DNA of 64,000 bases from JASGDB01 sp049841315 (GTDB lineage Bacteria > Bacteroidota > Bacteroidia > Flavobacteriales > Weeksellaceae), in assembly GCA_049841315.1 (NCBI GenBank), contig JASGDB010000048.1, positions 1 through 64,000 of the forward strand, written 5' to 3'. The stretch's first letter is position 1. Each line of letters starts with the position of its first letter. The notes under the pieces are model-generated. The model ran no database searches. It worked only from the letters and a program-made list of their open reading frames with translations, and was not told the origin of the DNA. This document shows, piece by piece, positions 7,736 through 15,467 of the stretch. A program made the translations under genes and the position numbers.

Positions 7736-7835
7736 TCATTTTAGGGGAGTAGTATGCCTATTTCAAACGTAGAAATTACTAACGACCACTTGAAATGACG
7801 ATGAATAAAGGATAAATTTATAGTATTATATAACA
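7736..7835 (+). promoter_or_regulatory. 5' leader of the ribosomal operon, with a 14-codon upstream frame
   Basis: About 100 nt separate the predicted transcript start from rplC, far more than the roughly 20 nt before rpsL. The leader contains an AGGGGAG purine stretch and then an ATG frame at 7754-7798 encoding MPISNVEITNDHLK, followed by a 4-codon frame (MNKG). This may be an autoregulatory r-protein leader or a translated leader peptide. I cannot fold it reliably or match it to a known family. Confidence 0.4.
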
Positions 7836-8462
7836 ATGTCAGGTATTATTGGAAAAAAAATCGGGATGACTTCCCTGTTTGACGAGAACGGAAAAAATAT
7901 TCCGTGTACCGTTATTCAGGCGGGGCCTTGCTCGGTTTTACAGGTCAGAACCGAAGAAGCCGACGGATATGTTGCCGTACAGCTTGGTTTCGATGACAAG
8001 AGTGAAAAGAACGTGGGTAAAGCGTTAGCCGGCCATTTCAAAAAGGCAGGTTCAGCTCCTAAAGCAAAAATCGTAGAATTCAGAAATGAGTTTGAACACG
8101 AGGTGAAAACAGGAGATTTGGTAGATGTGAAAATGTTCGCAGAAGGCGAATATGTAGATGTAACAGGAACTTCCAAAGGAAAAGGTTTCCAAGGGGTTGT
8201 GAAAAGACACAACTTCGGAGGTGTAATGCAGGCTACTCACGGGCAGCACAACCGATTGAGAGCTCCGGGTTCTATCGGTGCCGGTTCAGACCCTTCCAGA
8301 GTATTCAAGGGAATGAGAATGGCAGGCAGAATGGGAGGCGACCAGGTAACTGTTCAGAACCTTCAAGTGTTAAAAGTAGATACAGAACAAAATCTTTTAG
8401 TAGTAAAAGGTGCTGTTCCGGGAGCTAAAAATTCTTATGTAATTATCAAGAAATGGAACTAA
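7836..8462 (+). CDS. rplC: 50S ribosomal protein L3
   Basis: 208 residues, full length (SGIIGKKIGMTSLFDENGKNIPCTVIQAGPC...). L3 is an early-assembling 23S rRNA binder near the peptidyl-transferase centre. The long loop HNFGGVMQATHGQHNRLRAPGSIG is intact; its glutamine is the residue methylated by PrmB in some bacteria. It is the first gene of the operon because rpsJ, which normally precedes it, is at 52454. Its stop overlaps the start of rplD by 10 nt, suggesting translational coupling. Confidence 0.98.
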   Translation: MSGIIGKKIGMTSLFDENGKNIPCTVIQAGPCSVLQVRTEEADGYVAVQLGFDDKSEKNVGKALAGHFKKAGSAPKAKIVEFRNEFEHEVKTGDLVDVKMFAEGEYVDVTGTSKGKGFQGVVKRHNFGGVMQATHGQHNRLRAPGSIGAGSDPSRVFKGMRMAGRMGGDQVTVQNLQVLKVDTEQNLLVVKGAVPGAKNSYVIIKKWN

Positions 8463-9082
8463 CAGTATTCAATACATCAGGAAAAGAAACCGGAAGAAAA
8501 GTAGCTCTTGACGAAACTATTTTCGGAATTGAGCCAAACCAGCATGCGGTTTACTTAGAAGTGAAACAGTACCTTGCAGCACAAAGACAAGGAACTCATA
8601 AATCAAAAGAAAGAAGCGAAATTACAGCTTCTACTAAAAAACTGAAAAAACAGAAAGGGTCTGGTTCCGCTCGTTACGGGGATATCAAATCTCCTACATT
8701 CAGAGGTGGAGGTAGAGTTTTTGGTCCGAAACCAAGAGATTACAGATTCAAACTGAACAAAGCGGTTAAAAGATTGGCTAAAAAATCTGTTCTTTCTCAG
8801 AAAATGAGAGACAACAGCATTAAAGTTTTGGAAGCATTCAGTTTTGACGCTCCTAAAACAAAAGATTTCATCAATTTGAACAATGCACTTGGATTTGAAG
8901 GTAAAAAATCATTGTATATTTTGCCGGAAGCCAATAAAAACGTGTATTTGTCATCAAGAAATTTACCTAAAACTAAAGTTCTTACTTACAATGAGATTAG
9001 TTCTTATGATTTGGTAAACGCCGGTGAAATTGTATTTATTGAAAGTGCAATCGAGAAATTTCAGGAAAATTTAAAAAAGTAA
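8453..9082 (+). CDS. rplD: 50S ribosomal protein L4
   Basis: 209 residues. The extended loop that reaches the exit tunnel is visible in KKQKGSGSARYGDIKSPTFRGGGRVFGPKPRDY. In gamma-proteobacteria L4 represses its own S10 operon; whether it does so here is unknown, but a long leader before rplC makes it possible. It overlaps rplC by 10 nt and is followed 4 nt later by rplW. Confidence 0.98.
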   Translation: MELTVFNTSGKETGRKVALDETIFGIEPNQHAVYLEVKQYLAAQRQGTHKSKERSEITASTKKLKKQKGSGSARYGDIKSPTFRGGGRVFGPKPRDYRFKLNKAVKRLAKKSVLSQKMRDNSIKVLEAFSFDAPKTKDFINLNNALGFEGKKSLYILPEANKNVYLSSRNLPKTKVLTYNEISSYDLVNAGEIVFIESAIEKFQENLKK

Positions 9083-9086
9083 ATCA

Positions 9087-9374
9087 ATGTCAGTAATTAT
9101 CAAACCGGTTATTTCGGAAAAAGCGAACTACCTTACAGATTTGAGAGGAACTTACAGCTTTTTAGTAAATACTAAGGCTAACAAAATCCAAATCAAAAAT
9201 GCGGTAGAAGCAGCTTATGGAGTGAAAGTAGCGGACGTAAATACAATGATTTACGCACCGAAAGTTTCTTCAAAATACACCAAAAAAGGATTGCAGGTTG
9301 GCAAAACCAACAAACTGAAAAAAGCAGTCGTGAAACTTGCCGAAGGCGAAGTTATCGACATTTTTGCAGTGTAA
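9087..9374 (+). CDS. rplW: 50S ribosomal protein L23
   Basis: 95 residues (MSVIIKPVISEKANYLTD...). L23 sits at the peptide exit and docks trigger factor and SRP. Conserved VISEKA and VNTMIYAPK segments are present. It is followed by a 121-nt spacer made of phased 8-nt repeats, the first large gap in the operon. Confidence 0.97.
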   Translation: MSVIIKPVISEKANYLTDLRGTYSFLVNTKANKIQIKNAVEAAYGVKVADVNTMIYAPKVSSKYTKKGLQVGKTNKLKKAVVKLAEGEVIDIFAV

Positions 9375-9471
9375 TTAAAAGATTTAAACATTAAAAGATT
9401 TAAAAAATTAGTGATTGTGAATCTTGAACTAAATTGAATCTTTTAATCATTTAATCTTTGAATTTTTAAAT
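9374..9471 (+). repeat. Phased octamer inverted-repeat spacer (ATT/AAT), rplW-rplB
   Basis: ATT occurs at 9374, 9382, 9390 and 9398 (exact 8-nt period), then 9407. The complement AAT occurs at 9437, 9445, 9453, 9461 and 9469, again exactly every 8 nt. The two arms can pair into a long imperfect hairpin. No coding potential. Confidence 0.8.
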
Positions 9472-9495
9472 AATTTATTAATATAAACAATAGTA

Positions 9496-10317
9496 ATGTC
9501 TGTTAGAAAATTAAAACCTATCACCCCGGGACAGAGATTCAGAATTGTAAACAATTTTGAGGAAATTACTACCAACAAACCGGAGAAATCCCTTACAGTT
9601 GGTATTAAAAAGTCGGGTGGACGTAACCAGACCGGAAAAATGACAATGCGTTATACCGGTGGTGGACACAAAAAGAAATACAGAATTATCGACTTCAAGA
9701 GAAATAAATTCGATGTTGAAGCGACGGTAAAATCTGTAGAGTATGACCCAAACAGAACCGCTTTCATCGCACTTTTGGAATATGCGGACGGAGAGAAAAG
9801 ATACATCATCGCTCCGAACGGTATCAAAGTTGACCAGAAAGTAGTTTCAGGAGAAAGCGTAGAACCGAATGTAGGGAACGCAATGAAATTGAAAAATATT
9901 CCATTGGGTACTGTAATTTCTTGTATCGAGATGAAGCCCGGACAAGGTGCAATCTTAGCAAGAAGTGCAGGTTCTTCCGCACAATTAACTTCCAGAGACG
10001 GAAAATACGCCATCATCAAATTGCCTTCGGGAGAATCCAGAATGATTTTAACTGAATGTTTCGCAATGATTGGTTCAGTTTCCAATTCAGACCACCAGCT
10101 TACCGTTTCAGGAAAAGCAGGTAGAAGCAGATGGCTCGGAAGAAGACCAAGAACGAGAGCGGTAGTAATGAACCCGGTTGACCACCCAATGGGAGGTGGT
10201 GAAGGACGTTCATCAGGAGGACACCCGCGTTCAAGAAACGGTAAACCGGCTAAAGGTTACAAAACCAGAAAGAAAAATAAAGTGTCTAACCGTTACATCG
10301 TATCTAAAAGAAAATAA
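9496..10317 (+). CDS. rplB: 50S ribosomal protein L2
   Basis: 273 residues. L2 is needed for subunit joining and peptidyl transfer. The C-terminal PVDHPMGGGEGRSSGGHPRS segment holds the conserved histidine implicated in activity (H in DHPMGGGEG). KKYRIIDFKRNK near the N-terminus binds rRNA. Followed 2 nt later by rpsS. Confidence 0.98.
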   Translation: MSVRKLKPITPGQRFRIVNNFEEITTNKPEKSLTVGIKKSGGRNQTGKMTMRYTGGGHKKKYRIIDFKRNKFDVEATVKSVEYDPNRTAFIALLEYADGEKRYIIAPNGIKVDQKVVSGESVEPNVGNAMKLKNIPLGTVISCIEMKPGQGAILARSAGSSAQLTSRDGKYAIIKLPSGESRMILTECFAMIGSVSNSDHQLTVSGKAGRSRWLGRRPRTRAVVMNPVDHPMGGGEGRSSGGHPRSRNGKPAKGYKTRKKNKVSNRYIVSKRK

Positions 10318-10319
10318 TT

Positions 10320-10598
10320 ATGGCAAGATCACTTAAAAAAGGACCTTTCATCGCTCATCATTTAGATAAGAAGGTTCAGGCAAATATAGAGTCTGGTAAG
10401 AAGACTGTAATCAAAACTTGGTCCAGAGCATCAATGATTTCTCCGGACTTCGTAGGACAAACTATCGCAGTACACAACGGAAAAACTTTTGTTCCGGTTT
10501 ATGTAACTGAAAATATGGTAGGACACAAGTTAGGCGAATTTTCTCCGACACGTTCTTTCAGAGGACACGGTGGTAACAAAAATAAAGGAGGCAGATAA
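10320..10598 (+). CDS. rpsS: 30S ribosomal protein S19
   Basis: 92 residues, MARSLKKGPFIAHHLDKKV..., with the conserved GHKLGEFSPTRSFRGHGG tail. It forms a complex with S13 in the 30S head. Gap of 2 nt to rplV. Confidence 0.98.
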   Translation: MARSLKKGPFIAHHLDKKVQANIESGKKTVIKTWSRASMISPDFVGQTIAVHNGKTFVPVYVTENMVGHKLGEFSPTRSFRGHGGNKNKGGR

Positions 10599-10600
10599 TC

Positions 10601-10999
10601 ATGGGTTCAAGAAAAAAAGATAGCGCATTAGCAAGAAAAATAGCAAACAACGATGTTGTAAAAGCTCGTTTGAATGATTGCCCGTCTTCTCCAAGAAAGA
10701 TGAGATTAGTAGCTGATATCATCAGAGGAGAAAATGTGGACAAGGCTCTTTACATTCTTAAATATTCTAAGAAAGAGGCTTCCAATAAATTGGAGAAACT
10801 ACTTCTTTCCGCCATTGCAAACTGGCAGACTAAGAATGAAGGTGCTGACATTGAGGAAGCAAACCTTATCGTGAAAGAAATATTCGTGGACAGTGCGAGA
10901 CAACTGAAAAGACTGAGACCCGCTCCGCAAGGAAGAGGTTACAGAATCAGAAAAAGAAGCAACCACGTTACATTAATCTTAGATAAAAAAGAAAATTAA
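10601..10999 (+). CDS. rplV: 50S ribosomal protein L22
   Basis: 132 residues. The beta-hairpin loop that lines the exit tunnel is seen in LKRLRPAPQGRGYRIRKRSNHVTLIL. The N-terminus is about 15 residues longer and more basic (MGSRKKDSALARKIANNDVV) than in E. coli. Followed 8 nt later by rpsC. Confidence 0.97.
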   Translation: MGSRKKDSALARKIANNDVVKARLNDCPSSPRKMRLVADIIRGENVDKALYILKYSKKEASNKLEKLLLSAIANWQTKNEGADIEEANLIVKEIFVDSARQLKRLRPAPQGRGYRIRKRSNHVTLILDKKEN

Positions 11000-11007
11000 T
11001 TCAAGGT

Positions 11008-11748
11008 ATGGGACAGAAGACAAATCCAATAGGTAACAGATTAGGAATCATCAGAGGCTGGGATTCCAACTGGTTTGGCGGAAACGATTATGGCGACAGA
11101 ATCGCAGAAGACTACAAAATCAGAAGATACCTTGAAGCAAGACTTTCTAAAGGCGGAATTTCAAGAATCTACATCGAAAGAACACTGAAATTAGTTACCG
11201 TAACGATTACAACGGCAAGACCGGGACTCATCATCGGTAAAGGAGGACAGGAAGTAGATAAACTGAAAGAAGAGCTTAAGAAAATCACTGATAAAGACGT
11301 TCAGATTAATATTTTTGAAATCAAAAGACCTGAACTCGACGCAATATTAGTAGCAGACAGCATCGCGAAGCAAATCGAAAACCGTATCTCTTACAGAAGA
11401 GCCGTGAAAATGGCAATGGCTTCTACAATGAGAATGGGTGCAGAAGGAATCAAAGTAATGATTTCCGGACGTTTGAACGGAGCTGAAATGGCAAGAAGCG
11501 AATCTTTCAAAGACGGAAGAATTCCACTTTCCACTTTCCGTGCAGATATCGACTATCACTGGGCGGAAGCACACACCACTTACGGAAGATTAGGCGTAAA
11601 AGTTTGGATTATGAAAGGAGAAGTTTACGGAAAAAGAGAACTTACCCCGCTTGTAGGACAACAGCAGAAAAAATCTTCAGGACGTGGAGAAAGAAGCGAG
11701 AGAGGTGAAAGAAGCGAAAGAAAACCAAGAAGAAACAATAACAACTAA
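11008..11748 (+). CDS. rpsC: 30S ribosomal protein S3, with Arg/Ser-rich tail
   Basis: 246 residues. The KH domain motif LIIGKGGQEVDKLKEEL and MGAEGIKVMISGRLNGAEMARSE are present. S3 lines the mRNA entry channel. After the conserved end (MKGEVYGKRELTPLVG) there is a repetitive basic tail built on GERSER units and ending RRNNNN, not found in E. coli. Followed by a 102-nt heptamer-repeat spacer. Confidence 0.97.
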   Translation: MGQKTNPIGNRLGIIRGWDSNWFGGNDYGDRIAEDYKIRRYLEARLSKGGISRIYIERTLKLVTVTITTARPGLIIGKGGQEVDKLKEELKKITDKDVQINIFEIKRPELDAILVADSIAKQIENRISYRRAVKMAMASTMRMGAEGIKVMISGRLNGAEMARSESFKDGRIPLSTFRADIDYHWAEAHTTYGRLGVKVWIMKGEVYGKRELTPLVGQQQKKSSGRGERSERGERSERKPRRNNNN

Positions 11749-11749
11749 A

Positions 11750-11844
11750 ATTTTAGATTAGAAATTTTGAATTTTAAATAACCGTTACTTTTTTAAAATC
11801 TGAAATCTAAAATCTGAAATCTAAAATCTAAAATCTAAAATTTA
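11750..11844 (+). repeat. Phased heptamer inverted-repeat spacer, rpsC-rplP
   Basis: The right arm has seven consecutive 7-nt units from 11796 to 11844 (AAATCTG or AAATCTA, last AAATTTA). The left arm has ATT exactly every 7 nt at 11750, 11757, 11764 and 11771. The arms are complementary in their cores. Confidence 0.88.
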
Positions 11845-11850
11845 GAAATT

Positions 11851-12276
11851 ATGTTACAACCAAAAAGAACCAAGTTTCGTCGAGTTCACAAGATGAAGAT
11901 GAAAGGGAATGCGCAAAGAGGTTCACAACTTGCGTACGGAACTTTCGGAATCAAAGCGACAGAAGGTGCTTGGATTACTGCAAGACAAATCGAAGCTGCA
12001 CGTATCGCCGCTACGAGATATATGAAAAGAGAGGGACAGCTGTGGATTAAAATTTTCCCGGATAAGCCGATTACCAAAAAGCCAGCCGAAGTACGTATGG
12101 GTAAAGGTAAAGGTGCCGTGGAATATTGGGTAGCTGTTGTAAAACCGGGAAGAGTAATGTTTGAAATAGGCGGAGTTCCTTACGAAATCGCAAAAGAAGC
12201 TCTAAGACTTGCCGCACAAAAACTTCCTGTAGTAACTAAATTTATCGTAGCAAACGATTTCGTTAAACCTCAATAA
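11851..12276 (+). CDS. rplP: 50S ribosomal protein L16
   Basis: 141 residues, MLQPKRTKFRRVHKMKMKG... with the conserved RMGKGKGAVEYWVAVVKPG loop that contacts tRNA. It starts directly after the heptamer spacer; rpmC follows after 11 nt. Confidence 0.98.
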   Translation: MLQPKRTKFRRVHKMKMKGNAQRGSQLAYGTFGIKATEGAWITARQIEAARIAATRYMKREGQLWIKIFPDKPITKKPAEVRMGKGKGAVEYWVAVVKPGRVMFEIGGVPYEIAKEALRLAAQKLPVVTKFIVANDFVKPQ

Positions 12277-12287
12277 TCTTTGAAAAA

Positions 12288-12473
12288 ATGAACAAAGCTG
12301 AAATCAAAAATTTAAGCGTAGAGGATTTAAAAGTTCAGTTGGCAACTGCAAAAGCAGATTATACCAAAATGAAACTGGCTCACAAAATCAGCCCAATCGA
12401 AAATCCTATTCAAATCAGAGATTTGAGAAAAACAATCGCAAGACTAAATACAGAGTTAACTAACAAACAATAA
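12288..12473 (+). CDS. rpmC: 50S ribosomal protein L29
   Basis: 61 residues, two-helix protein (MNKAEIKNLSVEDLKVQL...IRDLRKTIARLNTELTNK) located near the exit tunnel beside L23. Normal length for the family. Confidence 0.96.
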   Translation: MNKAEIKNLSVEDLKVQLATAKADYTKMKLAHKISPIENPIQIRDLRKTIARLNTELTNKQ

Positions 12474-12485
12474 TTTCATTTTACA

Positions 12486-12740
12486 ATGGATAGAAATTTA
12501 AGAAAAGAAAGAATCGGAGTGGTTTCCAGCAATAAAATGGAAAAAACCATTGTTGTTAGTGAAACGATGAGAATGAAACACCCGATGTACGGAAAATTCG
12601 TTTTGAAAACGAAAAAATACACCGCACACGATGAAAACAACGAATGCAACGAAGGCGACACTGTTTTGATTCAAGAAACAAGACCTTTGAGCAAGAATAA
12701 AAGATGGAGATTAGTAAGAATCATTGAAAAAGCTAAGTAA
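12486..12740 (+). CDS. rpsQ: 30S ribosomal protein S17
   Basis: 84 residues, OB-fold primary 16S binder (RKERIGVVSSNKMEKTIVV, HPMYGKFVLKTKKY, GDTVLIQETRPLSKNKRWR). Its stop shares one base with the rplN start. Confidence 0.97.
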   Translation: MDRNLRKERIGVVSSNKMEKTIVVSETMRMKHPMYGKFVLKTKKYTAHDENNECNEGDTVLIQETRPLSKNKRWRLVRIIEKAK

Positions 12741-13108
12741 TGTTACAAACAGAATCAAGATTAAAAGTAGCTGATAACACCGGAGCAAAGGAAGTTTTGG
12801 TCATCAGAGTTCTCGGAGGAACGAGAAGAAGATATGCTTCCGTTGGTGATAAAATCGTAGTAACTATCAAGGATTCCACACCATCAGGAAATGCAAAGAA
12901 AGGAACAGTTTCCAAAGCAGTGGTCGTAAGAACCAAAAAAGCAGTTCGCAGAAAAGACGGCTCTTACATCAAATTTGAAGACAACGCTTGCGTGCTTCTG
13001 AACGCTGCCGGAGAAATGAGAGGAACCCGTGTTTTCGGACCGGTTGCAAGAGAGTTGAGAGATAAAGAATATATGAAAGTCATTTCATTGGCTCCCGAAG
13101 TTTTATAA
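12740..13108 (+). CDS. rplN: 50S ribosomal protein L14
   Basis: 122 residues (MLQTESRLKVADNTGAKEVLVIRVLGG...), full length. L14 contacts 16S helix 44 and is the target of the silencing factor RsfS. The start ATG overlaps the rpsQ stop by one base, a typical coupling overlap. Confidence 0.98.
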   Translation: MLQTESRLKVADNTGAKEVLVIRVLGGTRRRYASVGDKIVVTIKDSTPSGNAKKGTVSKAVVVRTKKAVRRKDGSYIKFEDNACVLLNAAGEMRGTRVFGPVARELRDKEYMKVISLAPEVL

Positions 13109-13127
13109 TTTTTAAATTGAAAAGAAA

Positions 13128-13448
13128 ATGACAAAAGTTAAAATAAAAAGAGGAGACAACGTCATCGTAACCACCGGAAAAAACAAAGGCGGAAAAGGTG
13201 AAGTTCTTGAAGTGATTAGAAAAGAAGGAAAAGACCCGAGAGTCATTGTAGCAGGAATCAACGTGGTAAAAAAACACGTGAAACCGTCTGCACAAAATCC
13301 TCAGGGCGGAATCCAAGAGAAAGAAGCCTCTCTGCATATTTCCAATGTTGCTTTGGTTGACAAAAAAGGCAAAGCGACAAAAGTGGGCTACAAAATAGAC
13401 GGAGACAAAAAAATACGCGTTGCAAAAACAACCGGTGAAACAATTTAA
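13128..13448 (+). CDS. rplX: 50S ribosomal protein L24
   Basis: 106 residues with a KOW motif near the start (KRGDNVIVTTGKNKGGKGEVLEV). L24 initiates 50S assembly. Usual length. Confidence 0.97.
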   Translation: MTKVKIKRGDNVIVTTGKNKGGKGEVLEVIRKEGKDPRVIVAGINVVKKHVKPSAQNPQGGIQEKEASLHISNVALVDKKGKATKVGYKIDGDKKIRVAKTTGETI

Positions 13449-13458
13449 TATTAGAACG

Positions 13459-14010
13459 ATGGAATTTATAGCAAGACCAAAAAAAGCATATAAAGAACAA
13501 ATTGTTCCGGCAATGATGGAAGAATTTGGATACAAATCTGTAATGCAGGTTCCTAAATTGGAGAAAATCGTTATTTCACAAGGTTTGGGAGATGCAACTG
13601 CTGATAAGAAAATTATTGATTACGCAGTAGAAGAACTCACGGCAATTACAGGACAAAAAGCGGTAGGAACAATTTCCAAGAAAGACGAAGCGGCTTTCAA
13701 ACTGAGAAAAGGAATGCCGGTTGGTGCAAGAGTAACGTTGAGAGCCAACAAAATGTATGAGTTCTTGGACAGACTCACGTCTTCTGCACTTCCGAGAATC
13801 AGAGATTTTTCTGGAATCAAAGCGGACGGTTTTGACGGAAGAGGAAATTACAACTTGGGTATTACCGAGCAAATCATCTTCCCCGAAATAGTGATTGACA
13901 AAGTGAAAAAAATACAAGGTATGGACATCACTTTCGTAACATCGGCAAAAACGGATAAAGAAGCGAAATCATTATTAACCCACTTCGGTTTACCATTCAA
14001 AAAGAATTAA
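13459..14010 (+). CDS. rplE: 50S ribosomal protein L5
   Basis: 183 residues. It binds 5S rRNA and touches P-site tRNA (GARVTLRANKMYEFLDRL, RDFSGIKADGFDGRGNYNLG). I start it at the ATG at 13459 (MEFIARPKKAYKEQI). An in-frame ATG at 13420 would overlap rplX by 29 nt and adds non-conserved residues. Confidence 0.97.
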   Translation: MEFIARPKKAYKEQIVPAMMEEFGYKSVMQVPKLEKIVISQGLGDATADKKIIDYAVEELTAITGQKAVGTISKKDEAAFKLRKGMPVGARVTLRANKMYEFLDRLTSSALPRIRDFSGIKADGFDGRGNYNLGITEQIIFPEIVIDKVKKIQGMDITFVTSAKTDKEAKSLLTHFGLPFKKN

Positions 14011-14018
14011 TTCGCTGC

Positions 14019-14074
14019 TGGCAAATGGCAGTTAGCAGTTAGCTAAAAGCCAAAAGCCAAAAGCCAAAAGCAAG
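14019..14074 (+). repeat. Phased heptamer spacer with invariant GC, rplE-rpsN
   Basis: Eight consecutive 7-nt units, all with GC at positions 3-4: TGGCAAA, TGGCAGT, TAGCAGT, TAGCTAA, AAGCCAA three times, AAGCAAG. The first four are T-rich and the last four A-rich, so the two halves can pair. Confidence 0.9.
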
Positions 14075-14078
14075 AATT

Positions 14079-14348
14079 ATGGCAAAAGAATCAATGAAAG
14101 CGCGCGAGCGCAAAAGAGAAGCACTTGTTGCTAAATATGCTGCGAAAAGACAGGCGTTGAAAGAAGCCGGCGATTACGAAGCATTACAAAAACTTCCGAA
14201 AAACGCGTCCCCGGTAAGATTGCACAACCGTTGCAAACTGACAGGAAGACCAAGAGGATATATGAGAACTTTCGGTATTTCCAGAGTAACGTTCCGTGAA
14301 ATGGCAAACCAAGGGCTTATCCCGGGAGTAAGAAAAGCAAGTTGGTAA
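14079..14348 (+). CDS. rpsN: 30S ribosomal protein S14 (zinc-free long form)
   Basis: 89 residues (AKESMKARERKREALVAKYAAKR...). The region that carries two CxxC pairs in zinc-binding S14 here reads VRLHNRCKLTGRPRGYMRTFG with a single Cys, so this is the zinc-independent long form. It is flanked on both sides by heptamer-repeat spacers. Confidence 0.97.
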   Translation: MAKESMKARERKREALVAKYAAKRQALKEAGDYEALQKLPKNASPVRLHNRCKLTGRPRGYMRTFGISRVTFREMANQGLIPGVRKASW

Positions 14349-14382
14349 CAATTTTGTAAAATCGAGATAGCAAAGTTTATGT

Positions 14383-14449
14383 GCTGTAAGCCGTATGCAA
14401 TAAGCCGTAAGCGAAATGCGTAAAGCCTATTGCTTACAGCATAAAGCCA
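14383..14449 (+). repeat. Phased heptamer spacer with invariant GC, rpsN-rpsH
   Basis: GC dinucleotides start at 14383, 14390, 14397, 14404, 14411, 14418, 14425, 14432, 14439 and 14446, ten in exact 7-nt phase. The other five positions vary but covary, so that GTGCTGTAAGCCGTATGC-type sequence pairs with GCTTACAGCATAAAGCC-type sequence. Confidence 0.92.
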
Positions 14450-14491
14450 TAAAAACTAACTGTCATTAACCAATAACAACAAAAAAGAAAA

Positions 14492-14890
14492 ATGGTAACA
14501 GATCCAATTTCAGATTTCCTGACCAGAGTAAGGAACGCACAAAGCGCAGGCCACAAAGTGGTGGAAATTCCTGCATCGAAAATCAAAAAGGAGATTACGA
14601 AAATTCTTTTTGACCAAGGATACATTTTGAACTATAAGTTCGAAGATTCTGCGGTTCAAGGAACAATCAAAATCGCTTTAAAGTATGACAAACAAACCAA
14701 CAAACCGGCTATCAAGTCTATTCAAAGAGCTTCAAGACCAGGTTTGAGACAGTACAAAGGTTCTACGGAACTTCCAAGAGTGCTGAACGGTTTGGGTGTG
14801 GCTATTATCTCAACTTCCAGAGGAGTAATGACCGATAAAAAAGCCAGAGAAGAAAAAGTGGGTGGAGAAGTAATCTGCTATGTTTATTAA
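14492..14890 (+). CDS. rpsH: 30S ribosomal protein S8
   Basis: 132 residues (MVTDPISDFLTRVRNAQSAGHKVVEIPASK...). It ends in the conserved STSRGVMTDKKAREEKVGGEVICYVY. It is a central-domain 16S binder. In E. coli S8 represses the spc operon; no matching target was identified here. Confidence 0.98.
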   Translation: MVTDPISDFLTRVRNAQSAGHKVVEIPASKIKKEITKILFDQGYILNYKFEDSAVQGTIKIALKYDKQTNKPAIKSIQRASRPGLRQYKGSTELPRVLNGLGVAIISTSRGVMTDKKAREEKVGGEVICYVY

Positions 14891-14907
14891 TTTTTAATCA
14901 AAGGAAA

Positions 14908-15453
14908 ATGTCAAGAATTGGTAAAGCAATTATAACGATTCCTTCCAATGTTACCATTACCGAGAAAGACGGAGTTGTAACAGTAAAAGGCCCGAAAGGA
15001 GAGCTTTCTCAGGAGCTTAAAGAAGGAATCACTTTAGAACAGAAAGACGGGGAACTTACAGTATCCCGCCCGTCCGAATCTAAACAACACAAAGCGCTTC
15101 ACGGTTTATACCGGGCGTTAATCAACAATATGGTTGTTGGTACAGCCGAAGGTTTCGAGAAAAAATTGGAACTTGTAGGGGTAGGTTACAGAGCATCACA
15201 TTCCGGTCAAAAACTGGAATTGGCTTTAGGTTTCTCTCACGGTATCGTTCTGGAGCTTCCGGAAGAAGTAAAAGTGAACACAGAAACAGAGAAAGGAAAA
15301 AATCCTATTATTACTTTAACATCGCATGATAAACAGCTTCTGGGAATGGTAGCGGCGAAAATCCGTTCATTCAGAAAACCTGAACCGTACAAAGGTAAAG
15401 GTGTGAAATTCGTTGGTGAAATCATCAGAAGAAAAGCTGGTAAGTCTGCATAA
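14908..15453 (+). CDS. rplF: 50S ribosomal protein L6
   Basis: 181 residues (MSRIGKAIITIPSNVTITEKDGVVTVKGPKG...). It ends in the conserved PEPYKGKGVKFVGEIIRRKAGK, near the factor-binding site. Normal length. Confidence 0.98.
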   Translation: MSRIGKAIITIPSNVTITEKDGVVTVKGPKGELSQELKEGITLEQKDGELTVSRPSESKQHKALHGLYRALINNMVVGTAEGFEKKLELVGVGYRASHSGQKLELALGFSHGIVLELPEEVKVNTETEKGKNPIITLTSHDKQLLGMVAAKIRSFRKPEPYKGKGVKFVGEIIRRKAGKSA

Positions 15454-15467
15454 TAAATTTTAAGACA

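Noticed and set aside
9651..10085. 144-residue minus-strand frame inside rplB
   Set aside because: Antisense shadow of a strongly conserved ribosomal gene; composition follows the rplB codons.
11796..11844. Plain microsatellite
   Set aside because: This one array alone could be that, but it belongs to a set of phased, self-complementary spacers with different cores, so it is reported as such.
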